Shown: piece by piece, positions 7,852 through 15,499 of the stretch
Numbering within the stretch: position 1 is the first letter of the stretch
Layout of the letters: each line of letters begins with the position of its first letter
DNA from: CAZPEV01 sp964585635
GTDB taxonomy: Bacteria > Zixibacteria > MSB-5A5 > GN15 > JAAZOE01
DNA: 23,920 nucleotides
Assembly: GCA_964585635.1 (NCBI GenBank)
Contig: CAZPEV010000032.1
Location: 1 to 23,920, forward strand
Direction of reading: 5' to 3'
Program-made: the position numbers and the translations under genes
Notes under the pieces: generated by a model
Told to the model about the DNA's origin: nothing
What the model saw: only the letters and a program-made list of their open reading frames with translations
The model's database searches: none

Positions 7852-9377
7852 AGGGCGATATCCTCCGGCAGGACCCGGACCTTTCCCGATGGACCTTTCG
7901 GCAGTTCCGGCATGATGATAATCCGTCGGGGAACCTTGTACGCCGCCAGACGGTCGCGGCAGAACTTTAGGATAGCGCCCTCATCGGCCGGACCGTTCAG
8001 CGCCACGACGCCGACGATAATTTCGCCGCCATCGCTGTCTTTTATGCCGACGACGCCGGCCTCTCGTACGGCGGGGTGATCTTCGAGCGCCAAGGCAACT
8101 TCATCCGGGGACACCTTGTGTCCGCCCACGTTGATGACCTGATCAACACGACCCCTGATGTACAGGAATCCATCGGCATCGAGATAACCGACATCCCCGG
8201 TCCAATAGGAACCGGCCCGCAGGGAGTCCCGGTGCTCGGGCTTGCCCATGAGGTACCCCAGCGCGACGCCGTCACCGGCGACGACCACTTCACCCTCGGC
8301 GCCGGGGAGCACCGGAGTCCCATCGGCGGCGACAACCCTGATCGGTACGTTCTTCATGGCTTTGCCGACCGAATCGGGCCGGCGCAGGATTTCATCGGGG
8401 ATATGATTCGCTACAGCCCCGGTCTCAGAGGAACCATAATGCTGGCAAATCGGCACGCCGAACTTGTAGTTAAAATCACGTACCGTCCGTGCACTCAATG
8501 GTGCCTTTCAGGAAAGCAGGTATCTGACGTGCGAAAGCTGCGGCCTCTTCTCCAGGCGGGTGTCCAGCCAAACCTTGTACATGCTGGGAACCCCCAGGAA
8601 GATGGTGACGCGCTGCTGTTCCAGGTCGCGCAGCGCTTTCCGCGGAATGAAGCTCTCATGAACGATCAGGCGGGCGCCGGAGTACAGCATGGCCAGAACG
8701 CCCAGGTCGAATCCGTACGAGTGGGACAGAGGGACCGCCGCCAGGATACGATCGTCCGGCCCGATGTTTAGCGTCTCGACGACGCTGCGGGCTTCGGCCA
8801 GGACGTTATGAACCGACAGGGCGACCGCCTTCGGCAGGCCGGTCGAACCGGAAGTGAATTTTACCAAGGCCACGGGCCGGCCAAAATCGTCGGGCCGGTC
8901 GCCGCCGGGATGAGGACTATCAGGACGATCATCGGCGGCCGGGGGAATGACGACCCGCACAGCCTCGCTTCCGCCGTCGATCGGAACCGCCAACGATTTG
9001 GCTTCGGGCAGCTCCCGGCCGATAGCGGCGTACAGCGATTCATTGGTGATAAAGCAGTGCGGTTCGAGAGCTTCCGTCAGGGAACGGATATCCTGCTTCC
9101 GGAACTTCTCGGGTACCAGCGCCACCGCCGCCGACAATTTGCAGAGGGCCAGATAGGCCATAACGAATTCGACGCCGTTCTTCATGGTATGACAGGCTAT
9201 GCTGCCGGGACGGATGGGGACTCGGGCGAGTCTCTCAGCCAGGCTGCCGGCGTCGGCATAGAGTCGGCCAAAGGTGATGTCGCCAGCGGCTGAAGAGACC
9301 GCAATCCGGTCGGCAAATCCCCTTGATTTTTCCTCAAATTGATCCCAGATGAGATGCGAGCAGTCGTGCGACGGCAT
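7848..9377 (-). CDS. AMP-forming acyl ligase, interrupted by one in-frame TGA
   Basis: This adenylate-forming enzyme activates a carboxylic acid with ATP and passes it to a thiol, here probably the ACP encoded next. Motifs in order are: ATP loop TSGSTGLPK (residues 175-183), YGSSETG (314-320), YWTGDVGYLDADGFLYIRGR in the hinge region, and the catalytic lysine in GPSGKVRV (K499). The full frame is 509 codons, normal for the family. Codon 290 (8510-8508) is TGA, splitting it into 289 and 216 residues in the same frame. The stop falls in the motif that usually reads SGGAPL or SGAAPL, and a single base (GGA to TGA) would explain it. Other genes here end in TGA, so it is a real stop, a sequencing error or a recent nonsense mutation. 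A TTG shortly after could restart translation but lacks a ribosome-binding site. Confidence 0.85.
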
Positions 9378-9603
9378 TCTCAGAATTCCCCGGTGGATGT
9401 TGCCCGCTTATCACGGCATCTGTTCATGGACTGATTCATTCGCATCACTCAATCCGAGGCCGCGTCTTGCCATCATGACCTTGACACCATCCTGTCGGGA
9501 CAAATAAGCAGGGTCTCAAACTTTAAAGGCCAGCGTTTAAAATTCCCCGATCACCGCCCCGGCCGTGCCATCCCGATGCCGGGCCATCTGGCCGCCTTTG
9601 CCC

Positions 9604-9633
9604 TTGACAAGCAGGCGGCGGTTCGGCTATATG
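9604..9633 (+). promoter_or_regulatory. Sigma-70-like promoter for the 9677 gene
   Basis: A perfect TTGACA (9604-9609) is followed after 18 bases by TATATG (9628-9633, five of six matches to TATAAT). Transcription would start near 9640, about 35 bases before the ATG at 9677. A GACA-N3-TGTC inverted repeat at 9645-9655 lies just past the expected start and could be an operator. Confidence 0.6.
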
Positions 9634-9676
9634 ATAGTAATATCGACAGAATGTCAATCGAATTTCAGGTGGGAAA

Positions 9677-10258
9677 ATGATAGTTTGGACAAGAATGATC
9701 GCCCTGGCATTCCCGATCTGTCTGCTGTGGTTCCTTTCCGAAGTCGCGCTGGGAAGGATCCTGCATTCGGCCGACGACCGGTCATCGTCACGGGATAAAT
9801 CCTCGTTGCGGCGGCTGTGGATGACAATTACCGCTTCCTTGATCGCGGGCATATCTCTGGGCCTCAAAGGTATCGGTTTCATTGCGACCGGAAGCCTTGC
9901 GATTTCGGTCGCCGGCCTCATTCTCATACTTTTGGGATTGATCATCCGCTGGATTGCCATCCTCACGCTCCGCAGGTATTTCACCACCGACGTAAGCATC
10001 CGGGAGGGCCACCGCTTGGTCGCCACGGGGATCTATGGGATTATCCGTCACCCGGCTTATTTGGGAAGCCTCCTGTCATTTTTGGGTCTCGGTCTGACCT
10101 TCTCGAACTGGCTCAGCACGTTGATCATCATCGGGCCTATCTTTCTGGCCTTTCGGTATCGCATACTGGTCGAGGAGCAGGTCCTCGTTGACCATTTTGG
10201 CGCCGCCTACGATCAGTACCGGCGCAAGATAAAGCGCCTGCTCCCGGGGATATATTGA
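9677..10258 (+). CDS. Isoprenylcysteine carboxyl methyltransferase family membrane protein
   Basis: The 193-residue protein has about five hydrophobic segments and the C-terminal signature of the ICMT/PEMT-like family. This is GIYGIIRHPAYLGSLLSFLG (the SAM-binding RHPxY region) followed by RILVEEQVLVDHFGAAYDQY, where the paired Glu and the spaced Tyr residues are typical. Bacterial members are membrane methyltransferases of mostly unknown substrate. The ATG at 9677 has AGGTGGG just upstream. It is the first gene after a good promoter and is followed within about 50 bases by the metal transporter gene, so they may be co-transcribed. Confidence 0.85.
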   Translation: MIVWTRMIALAFPICLLWFLSEVALGRILHSADDRSSSRDKSSLRRLWMTITASLIAGISLGLKGIGFIATGSLAISVAGLILILLGLIIRWIAILTLRRYFTTDVSIREGHRLVATGIYGIIRHPAYLGSLLSFLGLGLTFSNWLSTLIIIGPIFLAFRYRILVEEQVLVDHFGAAYDQYRRKIKRLLPGIY

Positions 10259-10310
10259 TGTCTCGCCCAGGCAGGGCGCTGGGGAAAATCAAGCCGATTA
10301 TTAGAAAGTG

Positions 10311-11621
10311 ATGGCCGAAAAAAACGAACAGCGGCGGTCGGGATCGGTCAGTGACGCCAAGATACGGCGATCGGCGGGTCGCGTGCTGGCCGGGAGATCA
10401 TCCGGCGGCTTTCTGACTCGGGCCTTGCCGTTTCTGGGGCCGGCCTTCATCGCCAGCGTCGCCTATGTCGACCCCGGCAATTTCGCCACCAACATTGAAG
10501 GTGGCGCCCGCTTCGGGTATCTGCTGCTGTGGGTCATCCTGGTCAGTAACCTCATGGCCATGCTTATACAGCTCTTGTCGGCCAAACTGGGGATCGCCAC
10601 CGGGTATAATCTGGCCGAGCATTGCCGCCTGCACTTTCCGCCCTGGGTCACCGTCGGCATGTGGATCTTGATGGAAGTCGTGGCCATGGCAACCGACCTG
10701 GCCGAGTTTCTGGGCGCGGCCGTGGGCTTCAATCTGCTGCTGGGTGTGCCCCTCATGATCGGCGGCCTGCTGACCGGTGTCGCCACATTCCTGATCCTGG
10801 CCCTTGAGCGGTACGGATTCCGACCGTTGGAGGCGGTCATCACCGCCATGGTCGGCGTGATCGCCGCGAGTTACCTGGTGGTGACGATAATGGATCGACC
10901 GGAATGGTCGCAGGTCGCTCTGGGGGCGGTCTGGCCCCGTTTTCGGGGGCCGGAAAGCATCGTTCTGGCCAGCGGCATCTTGGGCGCCACCGTCATGCCC
11001 CATGCGATCTTCCTGCATTCGGCCCTGACCCAGGGGCGGATCACCGTGAAGGATCCGGGCAAACTCCGCAAGCTGTTCCATTTCCAAATCGTTGATGTTG
11101 TCGTGGCGATGGGACTGGCGAGTTTGGTCAACATGGCCATGCTGATCATGGCGGCGTCAACCTTTTACCATCAGGGAGTGACCACGGTCGCCTCATTGGA
11201 GGAGGCTTATCGCACGCTGGAGCCGTTGTTGGGCAGGGCAGCAAGTTGGTTCTTCGGCCTGGCCCTGCTGGCATCGGGTCTATCATCGGCGACGGTCGGC
11301 ACCTCGGCCGGACAGATAATCATGCAGGGATTTATCCATCGCCGCATTCCGATCTGGTTGCGACGCGTGATAACCATGGCCCCCTCGCTGGTCGTCATTA
11401 TGATCGGCCTCGATCCCACGCGTACGATGGTCATCAGCCAGGTGGTACTTAGTCTTGGCCTGCCCTTTGCCATTATTCCGCTGATACTGTTCACCCGCAG
11501 ATCGGATATCATGGGGATGCTGGTCAATCGACGGCTTACGACCATCACGCTGACGGTGGTGGCCGCCTTGATCATCGCCCTGAACGTTTTTCTGCTCTAC
11601 AGCACCTTGGCCGGGAGATAA
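10311..11621 (+). CDS. mntH: Nramp-family divalent metal (Mn/Fe) transporter
   Basis: This proton-coupled inner-membrane importer for Mn2+ and Fe2+ has the two hallmark metal-site motifs. DPGN lies in the first transmembrane segment (AYVDPGNFATNIEGG), and MPH in the sixth (GATVMPHAIFLHSAL), with the Met that favours soft transition metals. The usual MPHN reads MPHA here. About eleven transmembrane helices are visible, and the length of 436 is normal for bacterial members. The ATG at 10311 is preceded immediately by an in-frame GTG at 10308, and either could be used. The stop is four bases before the universal stress gene, so these two are almost certainly one operon. I saw no Mn riboswitch upstream. 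Confidence 0.9.
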   Translation: MAEKNEQRRSGSVSDAKIRRSAGRVLAGRSSGGFLTRALPFLGPAFIASVAYVDPGNFATNIEGGARFGYLLLWVILVSNLMAMLIQLLSAKLGIATGYNLAEHCRLHFPPWVTVGMWILMEVVAMATDLAEFLGAAVGFNLLLGVPLMIGGLLTGVATFLILALERYGFRPLEAVITAMVGVIAASYLVVTIMDRPEWSQVALGAVWPRFRGPESIVLASGILGATVMPHAIFLHSALTQGRITVKDPGKLRKLFHFQIVDVVVAMGLASLVNMAMLIMAASTFYHQGVTTVASLEEAYRTLEPLLGRAASWFFGLALLASGLSSATVGTSAGQIIMQGFIHRRIPIWLRRVITMAPSLVVIMIGLDPTRTMVISQVVLSLGLPFAIIPLILFTRRSDIMGMLVNRRLTTITLTVVAALIIALNVFLLYSTLAGR

Positions 11622-11625
11622 GGAG

Positions 11626-12540
11626 ATGTTTACACGACTTCTGGTTCCATTGGATGGATCGCAACTGGCCGAAACGGTCCTGCCGGCGGCCGCCTTCCTG
11701 GCGACGCGGCTCGGCGCCTCGGTCGTGCTCATTCATGTGATTGAGCCGGAGGCCCCGTCGGAAGTACATGGCGAGGCGCATCTGCGCACCGAACCGGAGG
11801 CAGACGCCTATCTGCGGAAAATCGCGGTCGCCTACTTTCCTCCCCCCGCGGCGGTCGAAACGCATGTCCATGCCGGGAAGTTCATCAATGTCACGCAGAG
11901 CATCACGGACCATGTGACCGAATTCGGCTCCGATCTGATTCTGATGTGCACGCACGGTCGCAGCGGCCCCCGGCAGTTTCTCTTCGGCTCCATCGCCCAG
12001 CAGATAGAAAGCCTGGGGTCGGTGCCCGTGCTTTTCTTTCGGGCAACCGCCGCGGGACAGCCGGCGACCTATGCCTTGAGCAGGCTTCTGGTTCCGCTTG
12101 ACGGCGATCCGGCTCACGAGCACAGCCTGGCGGCGGCCAAAGACCTGGCCCGCAGCTGCCAGGCGACGCTTCATCTCCTGCGGGTCGTACCTCTGTATAG
12201 TGATCTATCCGGCCCCTGGGTACAATCCAGCCGGTTGCTTCCCGGCACCACCGGCCGCATGCTGGAGATGACGGTGCAGGAAGCGCACGATTATTTGGAA
12301 AGTCTTAAGGCAACCATCGAACGGGAATTGCTGCCGGTGACGGCCGAGGTGCTCCGCGGCGATCCCGCCGACGTCATCGCCGAGGCGGTCGAGGCTTATC
12401 AAGCCGATCTCATCGTGGTCGGGACACACGGCCGGGTGGGGACGGACGCCTTCTGGTCCGGGAGCGTGGCGTCCAAATTATGCCGGAGCTGCCCCACGCC
12501 GGTCCTCTTGATTCCCGCCGCCGGCGAGGGGAAGCGCTAG
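11626..12540 (+). CDS. Tandem-domain universal stress protein (UspA family)
   Basis: Two UspA domains sit on one 304-residue chain. The first begins MFTRLLVPLDGSQLAE, and the second begins near residue 147 with SRLLVPLDGD. The second domain keeps the ATP-binding pattern G-x2-G-x9-G-S (GTHGRVG to SGS). In the first domain the leading Gly is replaced by Cys (CTHGRSG to FGS), so nucleotide binding there is less sure. The ribosome-binding site is GGGAG about eight bases before the ATG. It follows the metal transporter by four bases, suggesting a role in metal or redox stress, though the exact function of this family is usually unknown. Confidence 0.9.
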   Translation: MFTRLLVPLDGSQLAETVLPAAAFLATRLGASVVLIHVIEPEAPSEVHGEAHLRTEPEADAYLRKIAVAYFPPPAAVETHVHAGKFINVTQSITDHVTEFGSDLILMCTHGRSGPRQFLFGSIAQQIESLGSVPVLFFRATAAGQPATYALSRLLVPLDGDPAHEHSLAAAKDLARSCQATLHLLRVVPLYSDLSGPWVQSSRLLPGTTGRMLEMTVQEAHDYLESLKATIERELLPVTAEVLRGDPADVIAEAVEAYQADLIVVGTHGRVGTDAFWSGSVASKLCRSCPTPVLLIPAAGEGKR

Positions 12541-12556
12541 CCGACCTGTTTCGGCT
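12539..12556. terminator. Hairpin between convergent genes
   Basis: AGCCGA, loop CCTGTT, TCGGCT form a six-base-pair stem at the end of the universal stress gene and before the stop of the leftward rubrerythrin gene. There is no T tract. Its placement in the 30-base convergent gap is the main support. Confidence 0.3.
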
Positions 12557-12570
12557 GTCGCGATGACCGC

Positions 12571-13092
12571 CTAAAAGTCAAGATTGGCCGGCTCGTAATA
12601 TTCGCGGGGATGCTTGCAGCAGGGGCATTTGACCGGCGGTTCGGTACCCTCATGGATATAGCCGCAGACGCTGCATTTCCATCTGATAGGCTTATCACGT
12701 TTGTACAGGGTGCCGCTTTTCACCATGTCAAGAAGCTTCTTGAACCGGTCGCGATGATGGGCCTCAATTCTGGCGATCATGCGGAAGAGCGCGGCCGCCG
12801 CCGAATTCCCCTCTTCTTCGGCCTCCTTGGCGAAGCGGACATACATCTCGGTCGTTTCGTAATGCTCGCCGCCGATGGCTTCTTCCAGATTGGCGGCGGT
12901 GTCGCCGATTCCGTTCAGGAGAGCCAGCTCATCCTTGGCATGGCGCCGTTCGTTTTCGGCCGTCTCCTCGAATATCCTGGCGATATAATGGTGCCCTTCC
13001 TTTGTGGCCACCTGGGCGAAGTAGGTGTATTTGTTGCGAGCCTGTGACTCGCCGGCAAACGCCGCCTTGAGATTTTCCATCGTCTTGCTCAT
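12571..13092 (-). CDS. rbr: Rubrerythrin
   Basis: Rubrerythrin is a cytoplasmic peroxidase that reduces hydrogen peroxide in anaerobes and microaerophiles. The N-terminal four-helix domain has the diiron ligands in GESQARNKY (E15), ENERRHA and IEAHHRDRF. The C-terminal rubredoxin-like domain has two CxxC pairs (C140/C143 and C156/C159) that bind one iron and pass electrons to the diiron site. The 173-residue length is close to that of the classical two-domain protein. GAGGAG lies seven bases upstream of the ATG. It lies 80 bases behind the small HMA-like gene on the same strand, so it may be part of the same transcript or have its own promoter. Confidence 0.95.
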   Translation of the reverse strand: MSKTMENLKAAFAGESQARNKYTYFAQVATKEGHHYIARIFEETAENERRHAKDELALLNGIGDTAANLEEAIGGEHYETTEMYVRFAKEAEEEGNSAAAALFRMIARIEAHHRDRFKKLLDMVKSGTLYKRDKPIRWKCSVCGYIHEGTEPPVKCPCCKHPREYYEPANLDF

Positions 13093-13172
13093 CGCTCACT
13101 CCTCTTCATGGTCATATACTTGCATCTCTTTCGTTTTCGAGGCTTTCCAGCCCGGTTGCCTTCGCGCCGCGT

Positions 13173-13535
13173 CTATTCCATGGACAAGCATCGGAACACC
13201 TGCTGGGAGGTGCCGTCCTCGAACAGGATCGGCTGTTCCATCACCACCCGAATACTGTCGGGCGAGATGATATCCGGATCGTAGGTGAATATCGCCTTAT
13301 GTTCGGTGGCGAACGTCTCGATGCCGACGATCCCCGGAATGCTGTCGTACAGCGATGAAAAGAAGGCCGCCGTGCCTTTGCACTTCAGGCCGTCGACGAT
13401 ATAGACCGACGTCGCGCCGGCTTTCTTGTCATAGGTGACGTTGGTCGTCGGCTGGGTGAAGGCGGTCCGGAGAAAATAGCCGCCCCCGATGGCCATGATC
13501 ACCAGCAACGGAATGATCAGTCTCGGCAAACGCAT
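13173..13535 (-). CDS. Small membrane-anchored protein with an HMA-like fold
   Basis: I chose the ATG at 13535-13533 because GGAGGAG precedes it; a longer frame upstream only shadows the neighbouring gene. The 120-residue product has one N-terminal hydrophobic segment (IIPLLVIMAIGGGYFL, residues 7-22). A domain at about 43-100 then follows the pattern of heavy-metal-associated domains: VYIVDGLKCKGTAAFFSSLY, then IPGIVGIETF, then IFTYDPDIISPDSI. Only the first Cys (C52) of the usual CxxC is present, so copper-type binding by a Cys pair is unlikely; C116 near the end could take part. It begins eight bases after the stop of the 4Fe-4S membrane protein gene, so the two surely work together. Function not known. 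Confidence 0.75.
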   Translation of the reverse strand: MRLPRLIIPLLVIMAIGGGYFLRTAFTQPTTNVTYDKKAGATSVYIVDGLKCKGTAAFFSSLYDSIPGIVGIETFATEHKAIFTYDPDIISPDSIRVVMEQPILFEDGTSQQVFRCLSME

Positions 13536-13543
13536 CGCTCCTC

Positions 13544-14317
13544 CTACAATCCGGCTCGAATTTGCAGCGTATCTTTTTCGGGACAGGCATCCACGCACTC
13601 CAGGCAATTGGTGCAATCCCGCCGGCGCACGACCTGCAGCGTCTGTACCGGGATATCGTGGGGACAGGCTTGGGCGCATTTCCCGCAGGCGGTGCAGGTC
13701 GAGTGGTCGCGGGTGATCCGGATGAGTCCCAGTCGGCTGAAGGGATCAAAGACCGCTCCCAGGGGACAGAGATACCGGCAGAACATCATCGGCACGACAA
13801 AGGCGCCGAGGACGGTCAGGGCCAGCACGACGATCGATATCGCGCCGGCGCTGCCATGCCCGAAGCCGGAGAAGATCAGAAAGAACGGATCGTATCCGCG
13901 CAGCACCAATTCGCCGGTCCGATAGGTGAAGAACAAGGCCACCGCCAGTACCAGGTAGCGGAGCAGCTTGAGCGAATTATTGGCGGAGGACCCTACTTTC
14001 GGACGCTTTTTCCATATCAGCCCGCCGGCGCGCCCGGCCAACTCCCCCAGAAAACCGATCGGGCAGGCCCACCCGCAAAATGATTTCTTGGAGAGAATCA
14101 CCAGACCGATCAAGGCCAGCATCAGCGACAGATTGAGCGGCCCCAGAGTGCAGGAAAACTCCCCGGCGGTGAACAGGCCCCACAGGCTTTCCGCCCCGCC
14201 GAACGGGCAATAGGCCTCAAACGAGCGCGTACCGTAGCCGAGCGCCAGGTAGATAACCAGCCCCAGCATGACCAGCATCGTCGCGTAACGAAAGTATCTG
14301 CTTCTAACGGTTGTCAT
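13544..14317 (-). CDS. NapH-like membrane 4Fe-4S electron-transfer protein
   Basis: Four hydrophobic helices (about 12-28, 60-76, 118-131, 158-177) carry the two CxxxCP motifs of NapH/NosR/CcoG-type proteins, FCGWACPIG (C81, C85) and FCRYLCPLG (C180, C184). Two 4Fe-4S ferredoxin motifs follow on the cytoplasmic side, CTACGKCAQACP (208-219) and CTNCLECVDACP (235-246). Such proteins move electrons between the quinone pool or cytoplasmic donors and a periplasmic or membrane acceptor. No nap or nos gene is in view. The following genes are the HMA-like membrane protein and rubrerythrin, so a link to metal handling or peroxide reduction is the best contextual guess. GGAGG lies ten bases before the ATG. 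Confidence 0.85.
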   Translation of the reverse strand: MTTVRSRYFRYATMLVMLGLVIYLALGYGTRSFEAYCPFGGAESLWGLFTAGEFSCTLGPLNLSLMLALIGLVILSKKSFCGWACPIGFLGELAGRAGGLIWKKRPKVGSSANNSLKLLRYLVLAVALFFTYRTGELVLRGYDPFFLIFSGFGHGSAGAISIVVLALTVLGAFVVPMMFCRYLCPLGAVFDPFSRLGLIRITRDHSTCTACGKCAQACPHDIPVQTLQVVRRRDCTNCLECVDACPEKDTLQIRAGL

Positions 14318-14596
14318 TCAGGGCCTGCCTCCGTTTGTGTCATGCTGCCGGCAATTGCGGCCTTGTGCTCAAAAATCGGCCTGTCCAATTTACGAAAAAT
14401 CGGGATATCCGCAAGAGGGATGAATATCTTTATGAATCTGTCGTTTTGACCTGCCCGTCTATGTCTGACCGGCGTCCCTAATCATAAGGCGCATCCTGGC
14501 GGGAAACCGCCGCAGGAGGCGACCGTCATTTGTTCCTGGAATCGACCGGCCTCCAGCACAGGACGGGAGAAGCGTTTGTCTGGATATCATTATCTC

Positions 14597-14625
14597 CTGT
14601 CAAGCAGGCTGCGATCTGCTATATT
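14597..14625 (+). promoter_or_regulatory. Candidate promoter for the activase-HypD operon
   Basis: CTGTCA (14597-14602, four of six matches to TTGACA) is followed after exactly 17 bases by TATATT (14620-14625, five of six). The predicted transcript starts near 14632, upstream of the ATG at 14678 but downstream of the alternative TTG at 14576, which supports the shorter activase start. Confidence 0.45.
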
Positions 14626-14677
14626 GACCGTATGGATGCGGAGGCTGCCGCCCGGAACGACGGCGAAGGTACGTGCC

Positions 14678-15493
14678 ATGAATGAACAGCGCACCGGAAC
14701 GATATTCGAAATCAGGAAATTCGCCATTCACGACGGCCCCGGAATCAGGACCACGGTCTTTTTGAAGGGCTGTCCCCTCGATTGCGCCTGGTGCCACAAT
14801 CCGGAAGGCCGGTCTTCGGAGGTGGAAGATTATGACCTGCGGTCCCGCCGCGACAGCCGTTCTCCGGACAAAATTCAAGGGCCGGCCCGCATCGGCCGGG
14901 TGGTCACGGTCGATGATATCATGAAAGAAGTCGTCAAGGACGAGGTCTTCTACATCCAATCCGGGGGGGGAGTGACTTTTTCGGGCGGCGAACCGATGAT
15001 GCAGCCGGCATTTCTGGAATCGCTCCTCTCATCATGCCAAGGCAGAAAGTATCACACTGCGGTCGATACCTGCGGCCAAGCGCCGGCCGAGGATTTCGAA
15101 CGAGTCTATGACCTCGTCGACCTGTTTCTCTTTGACCTGAAGCTGATCGACGACGCTGAACACCGGACATATACAGGGATAAGCAACGATCTCATCCTGT
15201 CCAACCTGACACTCCTGGCGAATAAGGGCGAGAAGGTCATCGTGCGGATTCCGATGATTCCCGGCATCACCGACACCGAGGGAAACCTTGACGCGATCGC
15301 GGCCTATCTCAATCCGCTGAAATCTGTCCGCCGGATAAGCCTTCTGCCGTACAACCAGCATGGCGAGGACAAGATCGACCGCTATCAGATGTCTCGCCGG
15401 CGGCTGCAACTGGAGCGGCAATCACCATCGGCGCTGGAAGACAAAGCCATGCGGCTCCGTTCCCGGGGATTCGAGGTACGAATCGGAGGATAG
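14678..15493 (+). CDS. Radical-SAM glycyl-radical-enzyme activase, compact form
   Basis: The protein makes the glycyl radical on the enzyme encoded next, using S-adenosylmethionine and a 4Fe-4S cluster. The cluster motif is CPLDCAWC, preceded by FAIHDGPGIRTTVFLKG as in all activases of this type, and FSGGEP binds SAM. Most activases of dehydratase-type glycyl radical enzymes have a two-cluster ferredoxin insert of about 50-60 residues between CHNPEG and the TVDDIMKEV helix. Here only about 36 Cys-free residues lie there, so the protein (271 residues) resembles PflA in size. The ATG at 14678 begins the conserved fold and has AAGG nine bases upstream; an in-frame TTG at 14576 would add an unconvincing extension. 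The next gene starts seven bases after the stop. Confidence 0.9.
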   Translation: MNEQRTGTIFEIRKFAIHDGPGIRTTVFLKGCPLDCAWCHNPEGRSSEVEDYDLRSRRDSRSPDKIQGPARIGRVVTVDDIMKEVVKDEVFYIQSGGGVTFSGGEPMMQPAFLESLLSSCQGRKYHTAVDTCGQAPAEDFERVYDLVDLFLFDLKLIDDAEHRTYTGISNDLILSNLTLLANKGEKVIVRIPMIPGITDTEGNLDAIAAYLNPLKSVRRISLLPYNQHGEDKIDRYQMSRRRLQLERQSPSALEDKAMRLRSRGFEVRIGG

Positions 15494-15499
15494 GCAGTT

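Noticed and set aside
8508..8510. Selenocysteine or genome-wide recoding of TGA
   Set aside because: The expected residue is Gly, not Cys, no selenocysteine insertion hairpin was recognised, and other genes in the window terminate at TGA.
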